From assembly GCA_024695625.1 (NCBI GenBank), contig JAILHV010000006.1, positions 1-62,159 on the forward strand: a stretch of 62,159 nt of DNA, written 5' to 3'. Source of the stretch: Treponema sp. Its GTDB lineage: Bacteria; Spirochaetota; Spirochaetia; Treponematales; Treponemataceae. Under the pieces are notes generated by a model, which had not been told where the DNA came from, made no database searches, and saw only the letters and a program-made list of their open reading frames with translations. Shown one piece after another: positions 8,084 through 17,074 of this stretch (its first letter is position 1; each line of letters opens with the position of its first letter). Made by a program: the position numbers and the translations under genes.

Positions 8084-10969
8084 TCAAGAACCTTTCTTTA
8101 TCCTGTTTTTTAGAAGCTTCTGTGCCACCTTCTTAAAGTTTTCTATGCTGAGGGGCTTTGCGGTATGGGCGTTCATGCCGGCACGAAGGGCATTCTGGAC
8201 ATCCTCGTTAAAGGCGTTTGCCGTCATTGCAACGAGGGGAATGCTCTTTGCCTCCCTGCGCTTTTCGTCGCTAAGCGTCACGTCGTCGCCAAGGTTTCGG
8301 ATTGCGCGGGCAGCATCATAGCCGTTCATCACAGGCATCTGTATGTCGCTTAGAATCATGTCGTAGCAGCCAGGAGCAGCTGCCCTGTACGCTTCGACGA
8401 GTTCCTTGCCGTTTTCCGTTATCTTTACATTTGCACCGTTCACGCTGAGTATTTCCGCCAGCAGTTCAGAATTGATCTTGTTGTCTTCCGCAGCAAGGAA
8501 ATTCAGGCCGGAAAGAACGCTTTCTTCCTTTTGTTCATCCTTTGCAACATTCTTGTCTGCAGAAGGATCCTTTGCATTCTTTTCCTCTTCTATCTTTGAG
8601 ATTGCGGCTTTTAGGGCCGTCATAAAGAAGGGCTTGGGAATAAAACCGTCAACCCCGGCAGCCTTGGCATCCTTTTCTATCTGGGAAAAATCGTAGGAGG
8701 TAAAGAGGAAGATGAGTATTCCGGGCGGAAGGGCTGCCCTTATGCGGCGTGCGGTTTCAAGGCCATCTATGTCCGGCATTAGCAAGTCAAGGAGTACAAT
8801 GTCAAATCCGAAGCCTGCCTCATGGGCAACGCAAAGCTTTTCGATTGCCTTTTCACCACGGTTTACGCACTGTATGGAAACGCCTGTGTCCTTCATCTCG
8901 TCCGCAATGTTTTCCAGGACTTCCCTCTCGTCATCAACTACCAGCATCCGCTTAAAGTTGTGGTCTCCCCAGAATTCCGCATCGCTTTCGTTCTTGACTA
9001 TTTTTAGCGGCAGTATTACGGTGAACTTTGTGCCCTTGCCTATCTTGCTGTCCACGTTTATGGTTCCGCCCATAATATCCACCAGGTTCCGGGTGATTGC
9101 AAGGCCAAGACCTGTTCCCTTTACGTCCTCGTAGCCTGAAAGCACTTCCCTGCTAAAAGGAGTGAAAATCTTTTCCATGTAGGACTTGGACATACCCCGC
9201 CCGTTGTCTTCCACTTCAAATGAAATGTTCTCGTAAAGGGCAGACTTTGTGGGCAAGCCCTTTATTCTGAGGGTTATTTTGCCGCCATCGTCCGTATATT
9301 TCTGCGCGTTGGAGATAAGGTTTATCAGAACCTGCTCAAGGCGGTTTTCGTCCGCAACGAATTTTTCGTGCTTTACGTCGCTCACGTATATGTTGAAATT
9401 CTGCTTCTTCTTTTCCATTTCTGTGCGCATTATGCTGTCTATGATGGAAACAGTCCCAGCAAGCTTGAATTCCCTAACGTTCAGAATCATGCTGCCGGCT
9501 TCTATCTTGGACATGTCAAGCACGTCGTTTATAAGGTCCAGCAGGTGGTTTCCTGAGGCAAGAATCTTCATGGCCCTGTCGCGTACATAGTCCGGATTGT
9601 CTGCATTTTTTAAAAGCAGGGTGGAAAAGCCTATTACTGCATTCATCGGCGTGCGTATGTCGTGGGACATCTTTGAAAAGAATTCGCTCTTTACGCGGCT
9701 TGCCTGTTTTGCGGCTTCAAGGGCTTCCTTTAGCTGCTCGTTCCGCTTTTTTTCCTCCATAATGCTTTTTGTCACGTCTGTCTGCGAGATTAGAATCTTC
9801 TGCTTCTTTTCGTCCAGCCAGACAAAGCGTATCTGCTTCTTCCTTATGTCGTCACTTCCATTGGAGGAATAAAGGTTAAAGAACTGGAGGATTTCGTTTT
9901 CCGTCATCAGCTGCCTTTTTATGCTTATGATGGAAAACATGTCGTAAAACCTGTTGCGCTCCACTTCGTCCACTACTAGGTCCGCCCCTGACTTTAGGAA
10001 TTCTGGATAGGAGACTATTTTTTTTTCATCAGCTTCGGTATACTGCCCCGCAATCCAATCTCCGACTTTTAGGGTTACGTTTTCAGTCTTTGGGTCAAGC
10101 AGGGCAATAAAGTCAACGTTGCCCAATGCTGTCCTTTTAAGGAGCATGTCGTCTTCCACAAGCTTCTGCTCAAGCTGATAGCTCTTTGAAATATCGGTCT
10201 TTATAAAAAGTGCCTTTCGTTCCGCCCGGTCAAGCCATGTAATCCTGAACTGCTTTCTGACGGGACCTGACTTGTCGCCCGCGAAGTCAAAGACCATGTA
10301 GACGGCACCTTCCCTGTCCAGCCGTTCCTCCAAGTCTTCTATAAAAAAAGTGCTCTTGAAGTCCTTGCGCTTTTCGCCGTCGTTTACATACATTTTGGAA
10401 ATATTGGCAAGGATTTTTTCGCGGGTGGAAACCTTTTCGTTTTCTGGAGTGGGGATTCCATACCAGGAACCGTATTCCAGGGTGACAAGCTTTGTTGCAA
10501 AGTCTATTACAGCAATGAATTCGTTGGCCTCAAGGCAGGCCTGGCGGAGAATCTCGTCCCTGAGTTCATTTTTCTTGACCTGATCAGATTCATTACCGCC
10601 TGCAAGGGGTGTAAAGGAAACGGCTACAAAGCCCTTGGCCACCGAAAAGCCCAGTCCGCTAAAGCGCATGCCCTGTTCTTTACCGTGAAGCAAAAAAGTT
10701 CTGGACTGGCCAAGCCTAAGCACGTTGCGGCACTCGCAAACCACCTCCTTTGCAAAGGGGATGGAAGATTGCAAAAGTGACATTCCCTCAAGGGAAGGCG
10801 CATTCTGTCCGCAGGCAGTTCCAAAGGCGGCATTTGCCCAGACTAAGGTAAAATCGCCCTCCTCACCAGTATAGTCCGGGGGAACGGCTGCCTTTACTAT
10901 ACAAAAAGCCGAGGGGTTCCTTTCGTAAACGTACTTGAAACTTTGTAAATCAAACGGTAAATCTGGCAT
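8084..10969 (-). CDS. hybrid sensor histidine kinase with two receiver domains
   Basis: From the ATG at 10969 the protein is about 961 residues. Order: N-terminal PAS-like sensory region (about 1-400, no membrane span, so cytoplasmic sensing), dimerisation helix with the phospho-acceptor His in SHDIRTPMNAV (about residue 436), ATPase domain (LINLISNAQKYT, DNGRGMS, GTGLGLAI), then two receiver domains with LLDLLMPDIDG and LSDIQMPVMNG as phosphorylation sites. Phosphate probably passes from His to the receivers and on to an unknown partner. An earlier ATG exists at 11008, but TATAAT lies at 10981-10976, so transcription should begin at about the 10969 ATG, which makes that start the better choice. 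Confidence 0.9.
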   Translation of the reverse strand: MPDLPFDLQSFKYVYERNPSAFCIVKAAVPPDYTGEEGDFTLVWANAAFGTACGQNAPSLEGMSLLQSSIPFAKEVVCECRNVLRLGQSRTFLLHGKEQGMRFSGLGFSVAKGFVAVSFTPLAGGNESDQVKKNELRDEILRQACLEANEFIAVIDFATKLVTLEYGSWYGIPTPENEKVSTREKILANISKMYVNDGEKRKDFKSTFFIEDLEERLDREGAVYMVFDFAGDKSGPVRKQFRITWLDRAERKALFIKTDISKSYQLEQKLVEDDMLLKRTALGNVDFIALLDPKTENVTLKVGDWIAGQYTEADEKKIVSYPEFLKSGADLVVDEVERNRFYDMFSIISIKRQLMTENEILQFFNLYSSNGSDDIRKKQIRFVWLDEKKQKILISQTDVTKSIMEEKKRNEQLKEALEAAKQASRVKSEFFSKMSHDIRTPMNAVIGFSTLLLKNADNPDYVRDRAMKILASGNHLLDLINDVLDMSKIEAGSMILNVREFKLAGTVSIIDSIMRTEMEKKKQNFNIYVSDVKHEKFVADENRLEQVLINLISNAQKYTDDGGKITLRIKGLPTKSALYENISFEVEDNGRGMSKSYMEKIFTPFSREVLSGYEDVKGTGLGLAITRNLVDIMGGTINVDSKIGKGTKFTVILPLKIVKNESDAEFWGDHNFKRMLVVDDEREVLENIADEMKDTGVSIQCVNRGEKAIEKLCVAHEAGFGFDIVLLDLLMPDIDGLETARRIRAALPPGILIFLFTSYDFSQIEKDAKAAGVDGFIPKPFFMTALKAAISKIEEEKNAKDPSADKNVAKDEQKEESVLSGLNFLAAEDNKINSELLAEILSVNGANVKITENGKELVEAYRAAAPGCYDMILSDIQMPVMNGYDAARAIRNLGDDVTLSDEKRREAKSIPLVAMTANAFNEDVQNALRAGMNAHTAKPLSIENFKKVAQKLLKNRIKKGS

Positions 10970-10975
10970 GGAAAT

Positions 10976-10981
10976 ATTATA
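10976..10981 (-). promoter_or_regulatory. -10 hexamer of leaderless hybrid-kinase transcript
   Basis: Perfect TATAAT on the minus strand, followed by six bases (ATTTCC) and then the ATG at 10969. No Shine-Dalgarno can fit. A weak -35 (TTTTCA) lies 17 bases upstream. Confidence 0.6.
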
Positions 10982-11033
10982 GCAGAAAAAAGCGAAATTG
11001 AAAAGCAAATAAACAGGCTGGACAAATTCGTAC

Positions 11034-11061
11034 TTGAATTTTTCGGAGCTGTAGATATAAT
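11034..11061 (+). promoter_or_regulatory. promoter of exported-protein gene
   Basis: TTGAAT (11034-11039), 16-base spacer, TATAAT (11056-11061), then a short leader with AAGGAG 5 bases before the ATG at 11080. It is divergent from the leaderless kinase promoter about 60 bases away. Confidence 0.65.
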
Positions 11062-11079
11062 TGTGCAGAAGGAGATGAT

Positions 11080-11820
11080 ATGAAAAAAAGTCTTTTTGTT
11101 TTTGCTACATTTATATTTGCGTGTTTTTTTGCCGCTGCTCAAGATGCAGGAGAGCTCTTGGATGGCAAAAGGTCTACGGTCACGGAAGCAGGTGAAGAGG
11201 CGGATGCAAGCCTGAATGATGAAAGCGGATCGGAAGCGAATGCCCCTGCGGATGAGAAGGCAGGAGACGGCGGGGAAAAAGCAAGCGAAAATGCTGCCCC
11301 AGAGTTTTCCACCGGCGAATGGAACGGGAACGTATACACCAATGATTTTATAGGCATGAAATACGAGCTGCCCCAAGGCTGGGAAAAATATGGTGATGAA
11401 GAAATTGCCGCTATAATGAACCTTGGCAAGGAATTTCTTAATGACAACCAAAAAAAATATGCGGAACTTTCAAAGCTCACGACCGTCTACCACATTCTTA
11501 CCAACAACCCCTCAACTTCTGATACGGTTTGCCTTATTACGGAAAAGACATTCCTTGGAATTTCCGCCAACCTGTATGCAAAGAGGCTTAAGCACGAACT
11601 TGAGGCTGTAGATTCGCTCAAGTACGAAGTGGATGAAATTTCAACGCAGGAAATCGCCGGAAAGAAATTTACAGCTCTAAAGACCAGGGTTTCAACGCCC
11701 ATGTCCAGCATTACCCAGGTTTACTACTGCTATAGGCTTGGAAAATACATGGTTTGCATAATCGCAACAAGCAAAAGTGGTGACGAAGGTATAGATGCCA
11801 TGCTCAAGTCATTCAAGTAG
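11080..11820 (+). CDS. exported protein of unknown function
   Basis: 246 residues with a clear signal peptide (MKKSLFVFATFIFACFFAAA, cleavage near AAAQ-D) and then an acidic, low-complexity segment to about residue 80 (rich in Ala, Glu, Asp, Gly). The folded part begins near DFIGMKYELPQGWEKY, a pattern seen in many small periplasmic or lipoprotein-like domains that bind surfaces or substrates; no family is named with confidence. Strong Shine-Dalgarno (AAGGAG). It stands alone between the kinase and a repeat element, so the context does not reveal the role. Confidence 0.75.
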   Translation: MKKSLFVFATFIFACFFAAAQDAGELLDGKRSTVTEAGEEADASLNDESGSEANAPADEKAGDGGEKASENAAPEFSTGEWNGNVYTNDFIGMKYELPQGWEKYGDEEIAAIMNLGKEFLNDNQKKYAELSKLTTVYHILTNNPSTSDTVCLITEKTFLGISANLYAKRLKHELEAVDSLKYEVDEISTQEIAGKKFTALKTRVSTPMSSITQVYYCYRLGKYMVCIIATSKSGDEGIDAMLKSFK

Positions 11821-11840
11821 ACTTTTTTTGCGTTAGGGAT

Positions 11841-11978
11841 TGTAGGGGCGGCGCAGCCGTTCTCGCGAAGCGAGAATGGAGCGGTAGCGGAACCCCGGAA
11901 AGCCCGACCCGCCTTTAGGCGGGGAACGCCCAGCGCAGCTTCAAGGGACGCCCAACGTAGTTTCAAGGGACGCCCAGA
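11841..11978 (+). repeat. intergenic structured repeat, copy 3, with 22-bp tandem tail
   Basis: Contains the core (ATGGAGCGGTAGCGGAACCC, then CGGAAAGC) preceded by the hairpin TTCTCGCGAAGCGAGAA, but lacks the CCGTCC tail. Instead it ends with a 22-bp tandem repeat: unit 11926-11947, unit 11948-11969 and a partial third unit to 11977. It lies between convergent gene ends. Confidence 0.7.
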
Positions 11979-11988
11979 TTAAAAAGAA

Positions 11989-13404
11989 CTAGCGCTCGAC
12001 CCACCTTCCCTGGCAGCCTTTGGGGAAGACGTATTCTGCATAGCTGAATTCCTTGTCTTCCACGAAGAACCAGGGGGAGATTGATTCGAAGCTTTGTATA
12101 ACGTGGAGATCCTGAGCAGGCATGTAGCCCTGGCCAAGTAGCATGATTTTTTTTCCGGTCTTTTTGTTTACCGCCATGTCTGTTACAAAGACTGCGTGCC
12201 CGGGGTTTCCGCTTTGCACGAATACATCGCCTATGCGCAAGTCGCTTATGCTGATTGGCTTTATTTCCTTGGCCATGGAGCGGGTGCTTGCGTAGCTGTA
12301 GACAATGCGCAGGTACTGGTCAAAGATTTCCCTTGTTGCACCCTTGGCATAGCCTGCCTTCCATCCGCTGCCCGTTAGCCTGTAGCCGTCCACGTACTTG
12401 CTGAATGGCATGTAGACACCACCTTCGCTGTCAAAACCGATTTTGGAATATTCTCCGCGGGCGTAATAGTATTCAGCACGCATTTTCATGCAGGCGTCGG
12501 CACACTGGAGAATGTCTTCGCTAAGCTGTGGAAAGTCGTAGACTGCAATGTGGAAGCTTTGGCTTTTTAGCTTTCCGTTGTAATAGTAGACTGGGCTTCC
12601 GTCGGGTTTTAAGGGGAGCTTTCTGTAGAAGTCTTCATAGGAGCCGGCCTTTACGCTTACGCGCTCGTAGCCTTCCGGTACTCCAATCCTTGTTTCTACG
12701 GTCATGCCGCTCTTGTTTATTTCTACGCTTGGACCTTGGGGGCCAAAGATGAAGTCCCAGATGTCGCCCCAGCCGTCGTTGTTTTCATAGGATGATGAAG
12801 GTTGGGAAGTTGAAGTTTGGGTGACTACCGGCTGTGAAGATGATGTCTGTGAGCTTGATGACTGTGTGCTGGTGGATTGAGAACTGACGCTTGTGCTTGT
12901 GCTCTGGCTCTGCTGGCTTGCCCTTGAATTGGCCTCTGCCATTCTTTGAATTTCCAAAAGCTCTGCATCCTTTTTTTGCTGCTCGCTCTTGGCCTGGGCA
13001 ATTCCCGCGGCAGAAGTGTCGTTTACGGTTATGCTAAAAATAAATTTGTAGTAGTCGCATTTTACTTCTACGTAGGTTCCGCCCTGCTTTAAGGCTTTTA
13101 TTGTGAATTGGCTGGGGTTGGAGGAACTTTGTGTTACTTGTGCCACGGATGGATTTGCGCTTGTTGCCTTGACCGGAGTTCCGTTTGCAACGGGGTCGCT
13201 TGTTGCACTAAAGGTGAATGTGTTTTCACCTGACAGGTTGAGCGTTATGAAGCTTGTTCCCTTGGGGTAAATCTGGCCGTCTTTGGAAACCTGTACGCCC
13301 TTTAGCTTTGGCTTTGAGGAATCCTTAGACCCCAGGGAAAATGCAGCTTGAGTAAGAGCGGCAAGTGCAATGACTGCTAAAAATACTCTCTTAGAACTTC
13401 TCAT
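11989..13404 (-). CDS. exported protein with Ig-like and DUF4846-like domains
   Basis: 471 residues. Signal peptide MRSSKRVFLAVIALAALTQA is followed by a beta-rich segment (about 35-130) that reads like a bacterial Ig-like fold. A Ser/Gln/Thr-rich linker (about 150-210) leads to a C-terminal domain with QCADACMKMRAEYYYARGEY and VYMPFSKYVDGYR, which matches what I know of DUF4846, an exported domain of unknown function. RBS AAAGGAG precedes the ATG. Likely periplasmic or surface-attached. The next gene upstream on this strand is dagK, 26 bases away, so the two may be co-transcribed. Confidence 0.75.
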   Translation of the reverse strand: MRSSKRVFLAVIALAALTQAAFSLGSKDSSKPKLKGVQVSKDGQIYPKGTSFITLNLSGENTFTFSATSDPVANGTPVKATSANPSVAQVTQSSSNPSQFTIKALKQGGTYVEVKCDYYKFIFSITVNDTSAAGIAQAKSEQQKKDAELLEIQRMAEANSRASQQSQSTSTSVSSQSTSTQSSSSQTSSSQPVVTQTSTSQPSSSYENNDGWGDIWDFIFGPQGPSVEINKSGMTVETRIGVPEGYERVSVKAGSYEDFYRKLPLKPDGSPVYYYNGKLKSQSFHIAVYDFPQLSEDILQCADACMKMRAEYYYARGEYSKIGFDSEGGVYMPFSKYVDGYRLTGSGWKAGYAKGATREIFDQYLRIVYSYASTRSMAKEIKPISISDLRIGDVFVQSGNPGHAVFVTDMAVNKKTGKKIMLLGQGYMPAQDLHVIQSFESISPWFFVEDKEFSYAEYVFPKGCQGRWVER

Positions 13405-13430
13405 ATAAAACTCCTTTTAGGGGTGTCTTT

Positions 13431-14279
13431 TTATGGTAAGAAGGTTTTTAGGCCTCCGTGCACAATCCTTCCTTCTAGTTTGTTGCCTTCGTAGATTTCG
13501 CCGTCAATCTGAATATAGGGGAATGATTCGTTTATGATTGTGGCCGTCTCGCAGGGAACGTGGGTGCAGTAGTATTTTCCGATATGCTTTCCGCGGACGA
13601 ATGATGGCATTACAAAAAGGGCTGGAACTTTTGGTTTTTCCAGAATCATAAGGTCCAAGAGGCCGTCATCTATTTTTGCTGGTGGGCAAACCTTCATGCC
13701 GCCGCCGTACTGGGTTCCGTTGCAGATTATTGCTGTAACACATTCGTATTCGGTCTTTTTTCCGCAGGCTTCAACGCGCACTTTGTAGGGCTTAAAATTC
13801 ATGAGTGTTTTTGAAAGTGAGCCTACGTAGGTGTAGTTTTTCTGGTCTGTGAGGCGGAGGACTTCTACGTCCAGTCCAGTACCGCATGCGTTAAGGCACC
13901 TGCGCTTTCCAACCTGTATGTAGTCCAAGTTGCTTTCCTTAGCGCGTACAATAGCATCGATTGCCTCTTTGGGGTCAAAGCTGAATCCGGCTCCACGGGC
14001 AAAGTCGTTTCCCCTTCCCGCAGGAACAAAGCCCAGCCTTGCCTTGGAAAAATCCATGCCGTTAAGGACTTCATGGAAGGTTCCGTCGCCTCCAATAGCA
14101 ACGACAACGCTTGCTCCCTTTTCGCAAAGACGCTGTGTTATGCGTTTTCCGGCCCCGCGTCCGTCAATTATGTCTATTTGGAATTCCAGTCCCTTTTCGT
14201 TCAAATAAGAGCGGACTTCTTCCAGGCATTTTTTTCCGGCCCCTTTTCCGCTGAGGACGTTTGCAACTATATTGTACAT
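13431..14279 (-). CDS. diacylglycerol kinase / YegS family lipid kinase
   Basis: 282 residues from the ATG at 14279. The catalytic N-terminal domain shows the nucleotide-binding GGDGTFHEVLNG (about residue 60-72) and GRGNDFARG motifs of the DagK/YegS/sphingosine-kinase fold; a second beta-rich domain follows. It should phosphorylate a membrane lipid such as diacylglycerol, recycling it into phospholipid synthesis. An in-frame ATG at 14345 would add 22 residues that do not look like the family; TATAAT at 14291-14286 leaves only six bases before 14279, supporting the shorter, leaderless start. Confidence 0.88.
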   Translation of the reverse strand: MYNIVANVLSGKGAGKKCLEEVRSYLNEKGLEFQIDIIDGRGAGKRITQRLCEKGASVVVAIGGDGTFHEVLNGMDFSKARLGFVPAGRGNDFARGAGFSFDPKEAIDAIVRAKESNLDYIQVGKRRCLNACGTGLDVEVLRLTDQKNYTYVGSLSKTLMNFKPYKVRVEACGKKTEYECVTAIICNGTQYGGGMKVCPPAKIDDGLLDLMILEKPKVPALFVMPSFVRGKHIGKYYCTHVPCETATIINESFPYIQIDGEIYEGNKLEGRIVHGGLKTFLP

Positions 14280-14285
14280 GCGAGA

Positions 14286-14314
14286 ATTATAGCATGTTTT
14301 TTGGCGGTTAGCAA
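14286..14314 (-). promoter_or_regulatory. leaderless promoter of lipid kinase
   Basis: Minus strand: TTGCTA (14314-14309), 17-base spacer, TATAAT (14291-14286), TCTCGC, then ATG. Transcription should start on or within a base or two of the ATG. Confidence 0.65.
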
Positions 14315-14352
14315 TGAAAAATGAGATGTCACAAGGAAATGTCATATAAAAC

Positions 14353-14382
14353 TTGACAAAAAACCGTAAAGAATGTTAAAAT
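14353..14382 (+). promoter_or_regulatory. promoter of HTH-EIIA gene
   Basis: TTGACA (14353-14358), 18-base spacer, TAAAAT (14377-14382). The start codon at 14418 lies about 35 bases downstream, with GGGG 6 bases before it. Confidence 0.7.
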
Positions 14383-14417
14383 ACCGTAAGATTATCTAAA
14401 AAAATATGGGGTTCGTC

Positions 14418-15062
14418 ATGGAAGATTCAATCCTTACAATAGAAGAAGTTGCAAAGTACCTGCGCGTAAGTGAACGCACCGTATATGACTGGGCGCAGAG
14501 GGGCGAAATTCCCAGCGGAAAGATTGGAACCGTCTGGAGATTCAAGAAGGCCGAGATAGAGAAATGGGTTAACGAACGCCTGTCTTCTTCCAAAGCGGCA
14601 CCGGCAGACATAAAGATTCTTGTAAAGGACATTCTCTCTCCCGAGCGCATCATTTTTATGAACCACCAGACCAAGCACGACGCACTTCTTGAGCTTTCCC
14701 AGAACCTTGCAACTGCACCGCAGATTAAGGACGCAAAGGAACTTGAGGAAGCAGTCTTTAAGCGCGAGGAACTTATGTCCACAGCGATTGGCATGGGGCT
14801 TGCAATTCCCCACGTAAGGCTTTCAAGCGTAACAGACCTTGTAATGTCTGTTGGAATCTCTAAGACCGACATTATTGACTACCAGAGCATAGACGACATA
14901 CCTGTTCGCCTGCTCTTTATGATTGCAGCTTCATTCAACCAGCACAACTACTACCTTCAGACCCTGTCTTTCTTTAGCGCAAAACTTAAGAAGCAGGATT
15001 TGCGCGATGCCCTGTTGAACGCATCTTCTTCTATGGAAGCATACGAACTTTTGACAAAATAG
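14418..15062 (+). CDS. HTH DNA-binding domain fused to PTS EIIA (Ntr/Fru type)
   Basis: 214 residues from 14418. Residues about 5-55 form a MerR/excisionase-type helix-turn-helix (EEVAKYLRVSERTVYDW, then WRFKKAEIEKWV). Residues about 70-214 form an EIIA domain of the nitrogen/fructose PTS class with the phospho-His in AIPHVR (H132). EIIA-Ntr proteins are regulatory phospho-acceptors rather than sugar carriers, so this is likely a DNA-binding regulator controlled by PTS phosphorylation. An ATG four codons upstream (14406) is possible; 14418 is preferred because GGGG is 6 bases before it. It is a single-gene unit: own promoter and a strong terminator directly after. Confidence 0.88.
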   Translation: MEDSILTIEEVAKYLRVSERTVYDWAQRGEIPSGKIGTVWRFKKAEIEKWVNERLSSSKAAPADIKILVKDILSPERIIFMNHQTKHDALLELSQNLATAPQIKDAKELEEAVFKREELMSTAIGMGLAIPHVRLSSVTDLVMSVGISKTDIIDYQSIDDIPVRLLFMIAASFNQHNYYLQTLSFFSAKLKKQDLRDALLNASSSMEAYELLTK

Positions 15063-15083
15063 CATAGCCTTGGCAAAACATTC

Positions 15084-15113
15084 AGTCCTGGTTCTTGAGC
15101 CGGGACTTTTTTT
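15084..15113 (+). terminator. rho-independent terminator after HTH-EIIA gene
   Basis: Stem AGTCCTGG / CCGGGACT (15084-15091 with 15100-15107, one G-U pair), 8-base loop, then seven T residues. Confidence 0.85.
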
Positions 15114-15183
15114 ATGCGGATGACAGCTACCTGAGGCACAAGCCCCGTCATGTAACACTTGTCAAAAAAAGAGATGAGAAGCT

Positions 15184-15574
15184 ATGAATAAAAAACTGCC
15201 TGAATGGCTTGGAAAAAAAAGACTGTACAATAGAAATTTTAATAACACAGACAAAGATGTTATTCATTGGGAAGTCTAAAAAATTGAAAAGCAGCAGAGA
15301 TTAAAGATTCGCTTTATAAGCAGCAATTCCGTACATAGGCAGGGAATACACATGCCCCAAAGAATTTTATGTTGAATGTGAATCAAGCGGTGGCTACCTT
15401 AGTTTTTATAATATTTTTGAACAAGCAGAAAGCAGTGGAAAAAGACGATATGAACAAATGGATTCTTGCGGAATGATATTAGAGCAGCATGACAATACAT
15501 ATAGATATTATTGCAATGATGAAGGTTTTAAATCCGACTTCAATAAATTGGTATTTGAATTAGAAGTTTTATAG
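15184..15574 (+). pseudogene. decayed hypothetical gene with frame breaks
   Basis: A start at 15184 (MNKKLPEWLGKKRLYN) runs 31 codons to a TAA at 15277. The downstream part is open in other frames, ending with a readable segment (YIGREYTCPKEFYVE, then FYNIFEQAES) to TAG at 15572-15574. At least one stop and one frame change are needed to read it as a single protein. The AT-rich composition differs from the flanking core genes. I see no other gene in 15115-15628. Confidence 0.45.
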
Positions 15575-15628
15575 TTTACTTCTACATCAAATATGATATA
15601 TTAAGATGATTGCACAAGAGGAAAAGCA

Positions 15629-16276
15629 ATGAAAAAATATGTTATAGCAATATTAATGTTATTAGGGGGAACTTGTATGATTTTTGGAAAAGACACAGGA
15701 AATTGGAAGAAATATGAAGCGCTAAAAAAGGATGAATATTCCGTGAATGAAAAGTATTGGAAAAAATATAAGGGCATCTCTAAGGAACTTGCACAAGAAA
15801 TTCCTGCAGAAAAATTATATTCAACAATAGACAATTATGTTTGCTGGATTGTAGGAGATTCCTATGATGCAGAAATGGATGCAAGGCTGCAAAAATTGCC
15901 AGCTGCAATAAAATATACATATTTAGTTTATACTTATGAATGCGAAATCAACAACGGCGGATTTGACCAGTTTTACTTCAATTCCATCGGCTATGAAGTT
16001 TTTGAAATTCAGAAAGGCTTGGAATTCTTTGGCCTAAAGAAAAATAAAATCTTACTAGACAAATCAATTGAATTATTAAAGCAAAAAATTGATGTTTCAA
16101 AGTATCATGAATTATCTTCAAAGCGAGACTTGCCAACTGAAGATTTTGAAAATGAATTCCATGAACTTGACAGCCAGTTTTATGATTACCCGGAAAAAAT
16201 TGAAGAAACTATAAATGAATACCTGGACAAGCACAGGGAAGATTTGGTTACAGTAAACGCGGAATCGGTAAGGTAA
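15629..16276 (+). CDS. exported DUF4375-like protein
   Basis: 215 residues. A hydrophobic N terminus (MKKYVIAILMLLGGTCMIFG) looks like a signal peptide. The middle carries YECEINNGGFDQFYFNSIGY (about 110-129), the hallmark of DUF4375, a domain of unknown function usually found in soluble proteins. The C-terminal part is acidic. RBS GAGG precedes the ATG. It lies in an AT-rich patch with a decayed gene and a toxin-antitoxin pair, so horizontal acquisition is likely. Confidence 0.7.
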   Translation: MKKYVIAILMLLGGTCMIFGKDTGNWKKYEALKKDEYSVNEKYWKKYKGISKELAQEIPAEKLYSTIDNYVCWIVGDSYDAEMDARLQKLPAAIKYTYLVYTYECEINNGGFDQFYFNSIGYEVFEIQKGLEFFGLKKNKILLDKSIELLKQKIDVSKYHELSSKRDLPTEDFENEFHELDSQFYDYPEKIEETINEYLDKHREDLVTVNAESVR

Positions 16277-16315
16277 ATGAGCCTATTGTAAAGCTAGGAA
16301 AATTCCACTACAAAT

Positions 16316-16344
16316 TTGACAATAAATAAATTAACATATATACT
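16316..16344 (+). promoter_or_regulatory. toxin-antitoxin operon promoter
   Basis: TTGACA (16316-16321), 17-base spacer, TATACT (16339-16344), then AGGGGAGG-like ribosome binding sequence before the ATG at 16371. Confidence 0.7.
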
Positions 16345-16370
16345 ATATTCAGAACAACAGGGGAGGCAAT

Positions 16371-16691
16371 ATGAAGACTCTGAATACAGTAAGCATTTTG
16401 GATTCCATAATTCCCATCAGCCGATTTAACAAGGGTGAAGCAAACAGAATTTTTTCTGATGTGAAAAAATATGGAACAAAAATTGTCGTTAAAAATAATG
16501 TCCCTGAATGTATCCTGATGAGCCCCCAATGCTATCAGCAGATGATGGATGAATACGAGGATGCTATCCTTGCGGCTGAATCAGAAAAAAGGCTTGCGCA
16601 AAAAGTTAAATACACCAGTCACGAAAATGTTATGAAAAAATTTGGACTTTCGGAAAAAGATTTGGATGATGTTGAGGTTAATCTGGAGTAA
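16371..16691 (+). CDS. Phd/YefM-like antitoxin
   Basis: 106 residues. The N-terminal half (ISRFNKGEANRIFSDVKKYG, then VVKNNVPECILMSPQCY) has the pattern of Phd/YefM antitoxins, which bind operator DNA; the C-terminal half is a charged helix that would wrap the toxin. The toxin gene starts 3 bases after its stop. Expected role: neutralise the toxin and repress the operon. Strong Shine-Dalgarno (GGGGAGG). Confidence 0.82.
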   Translation: MKTLNTVSILDSIIPISRFNKGEANRIFSDVKKYGTKIVVKNNVPECILMSPQCYQQMMDEYEDAILAAESEKRLAQKVKYTSHENVMKKFGLSEKDLDDVEVNLE

Positions 16692-16694
16692 CAG

Positions 16695-17015
16695 ATGGAA
16701 TGGAAAATCAAATATCATCCTCTTGCGGAAGAAGAATTGACCAAGATGGACGGTTCTGTAAGGAAAATAGTATTGAAGGGAATCATAAAAGTTTCTTCAA
16801 ATCCTAAACCCCAGAATGAAGGCGGCTATGGAAAGCCTCTTGGAAACAAAGGTTCTAACGATTTAACGGGTTTACTAAAAATAAAATATCGGGATATTGG
16901 AATTAGAGTTGTATATAAATTAATCGAAGATGAAAAAACTCATGAGATGTATATTCTGGTAATTTCAGCACGGGCAGACAATGAAGTCTATGACCTTGCC
17001 GGTAGAAGAAAATAA
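16695..17015 (+). CDS. RelE/ParE-type toxin
   Basis: 106 residues with the RelE-fold order: WKIKYHPLAEEELTKMD (first strand and helix), a middle GYGKPLGNKGSNDLTGLLKIKYRDI turn region split across strands, and a final IRVVYKLI strand followed by VISARADNEVYDLAGRR. RelE relatives cut mRNA in the ribosome; ParE relatives poison gyrase. The closing arginines and Y residues fit RelE better, but the assignment within the superfamily is uncertain. It pairs with the upstream antitoxin. Confidence 0.83.
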   Translation: MEWKIKYHPLAEEELTKMDGSVRKIVLKGIIKVSSNPKPQNEGGYGKPLGNKGSNDLTGLLKIKYRDIGIRVVYKLIEDEKTHEMYILVISARADNEVYDLAGRRK

Positions 17016-17074
17016 AAAATCACATACCAACTTTCAAGGACAACAAAGCACTTGTGTCTTAACAGGAGAATGCC

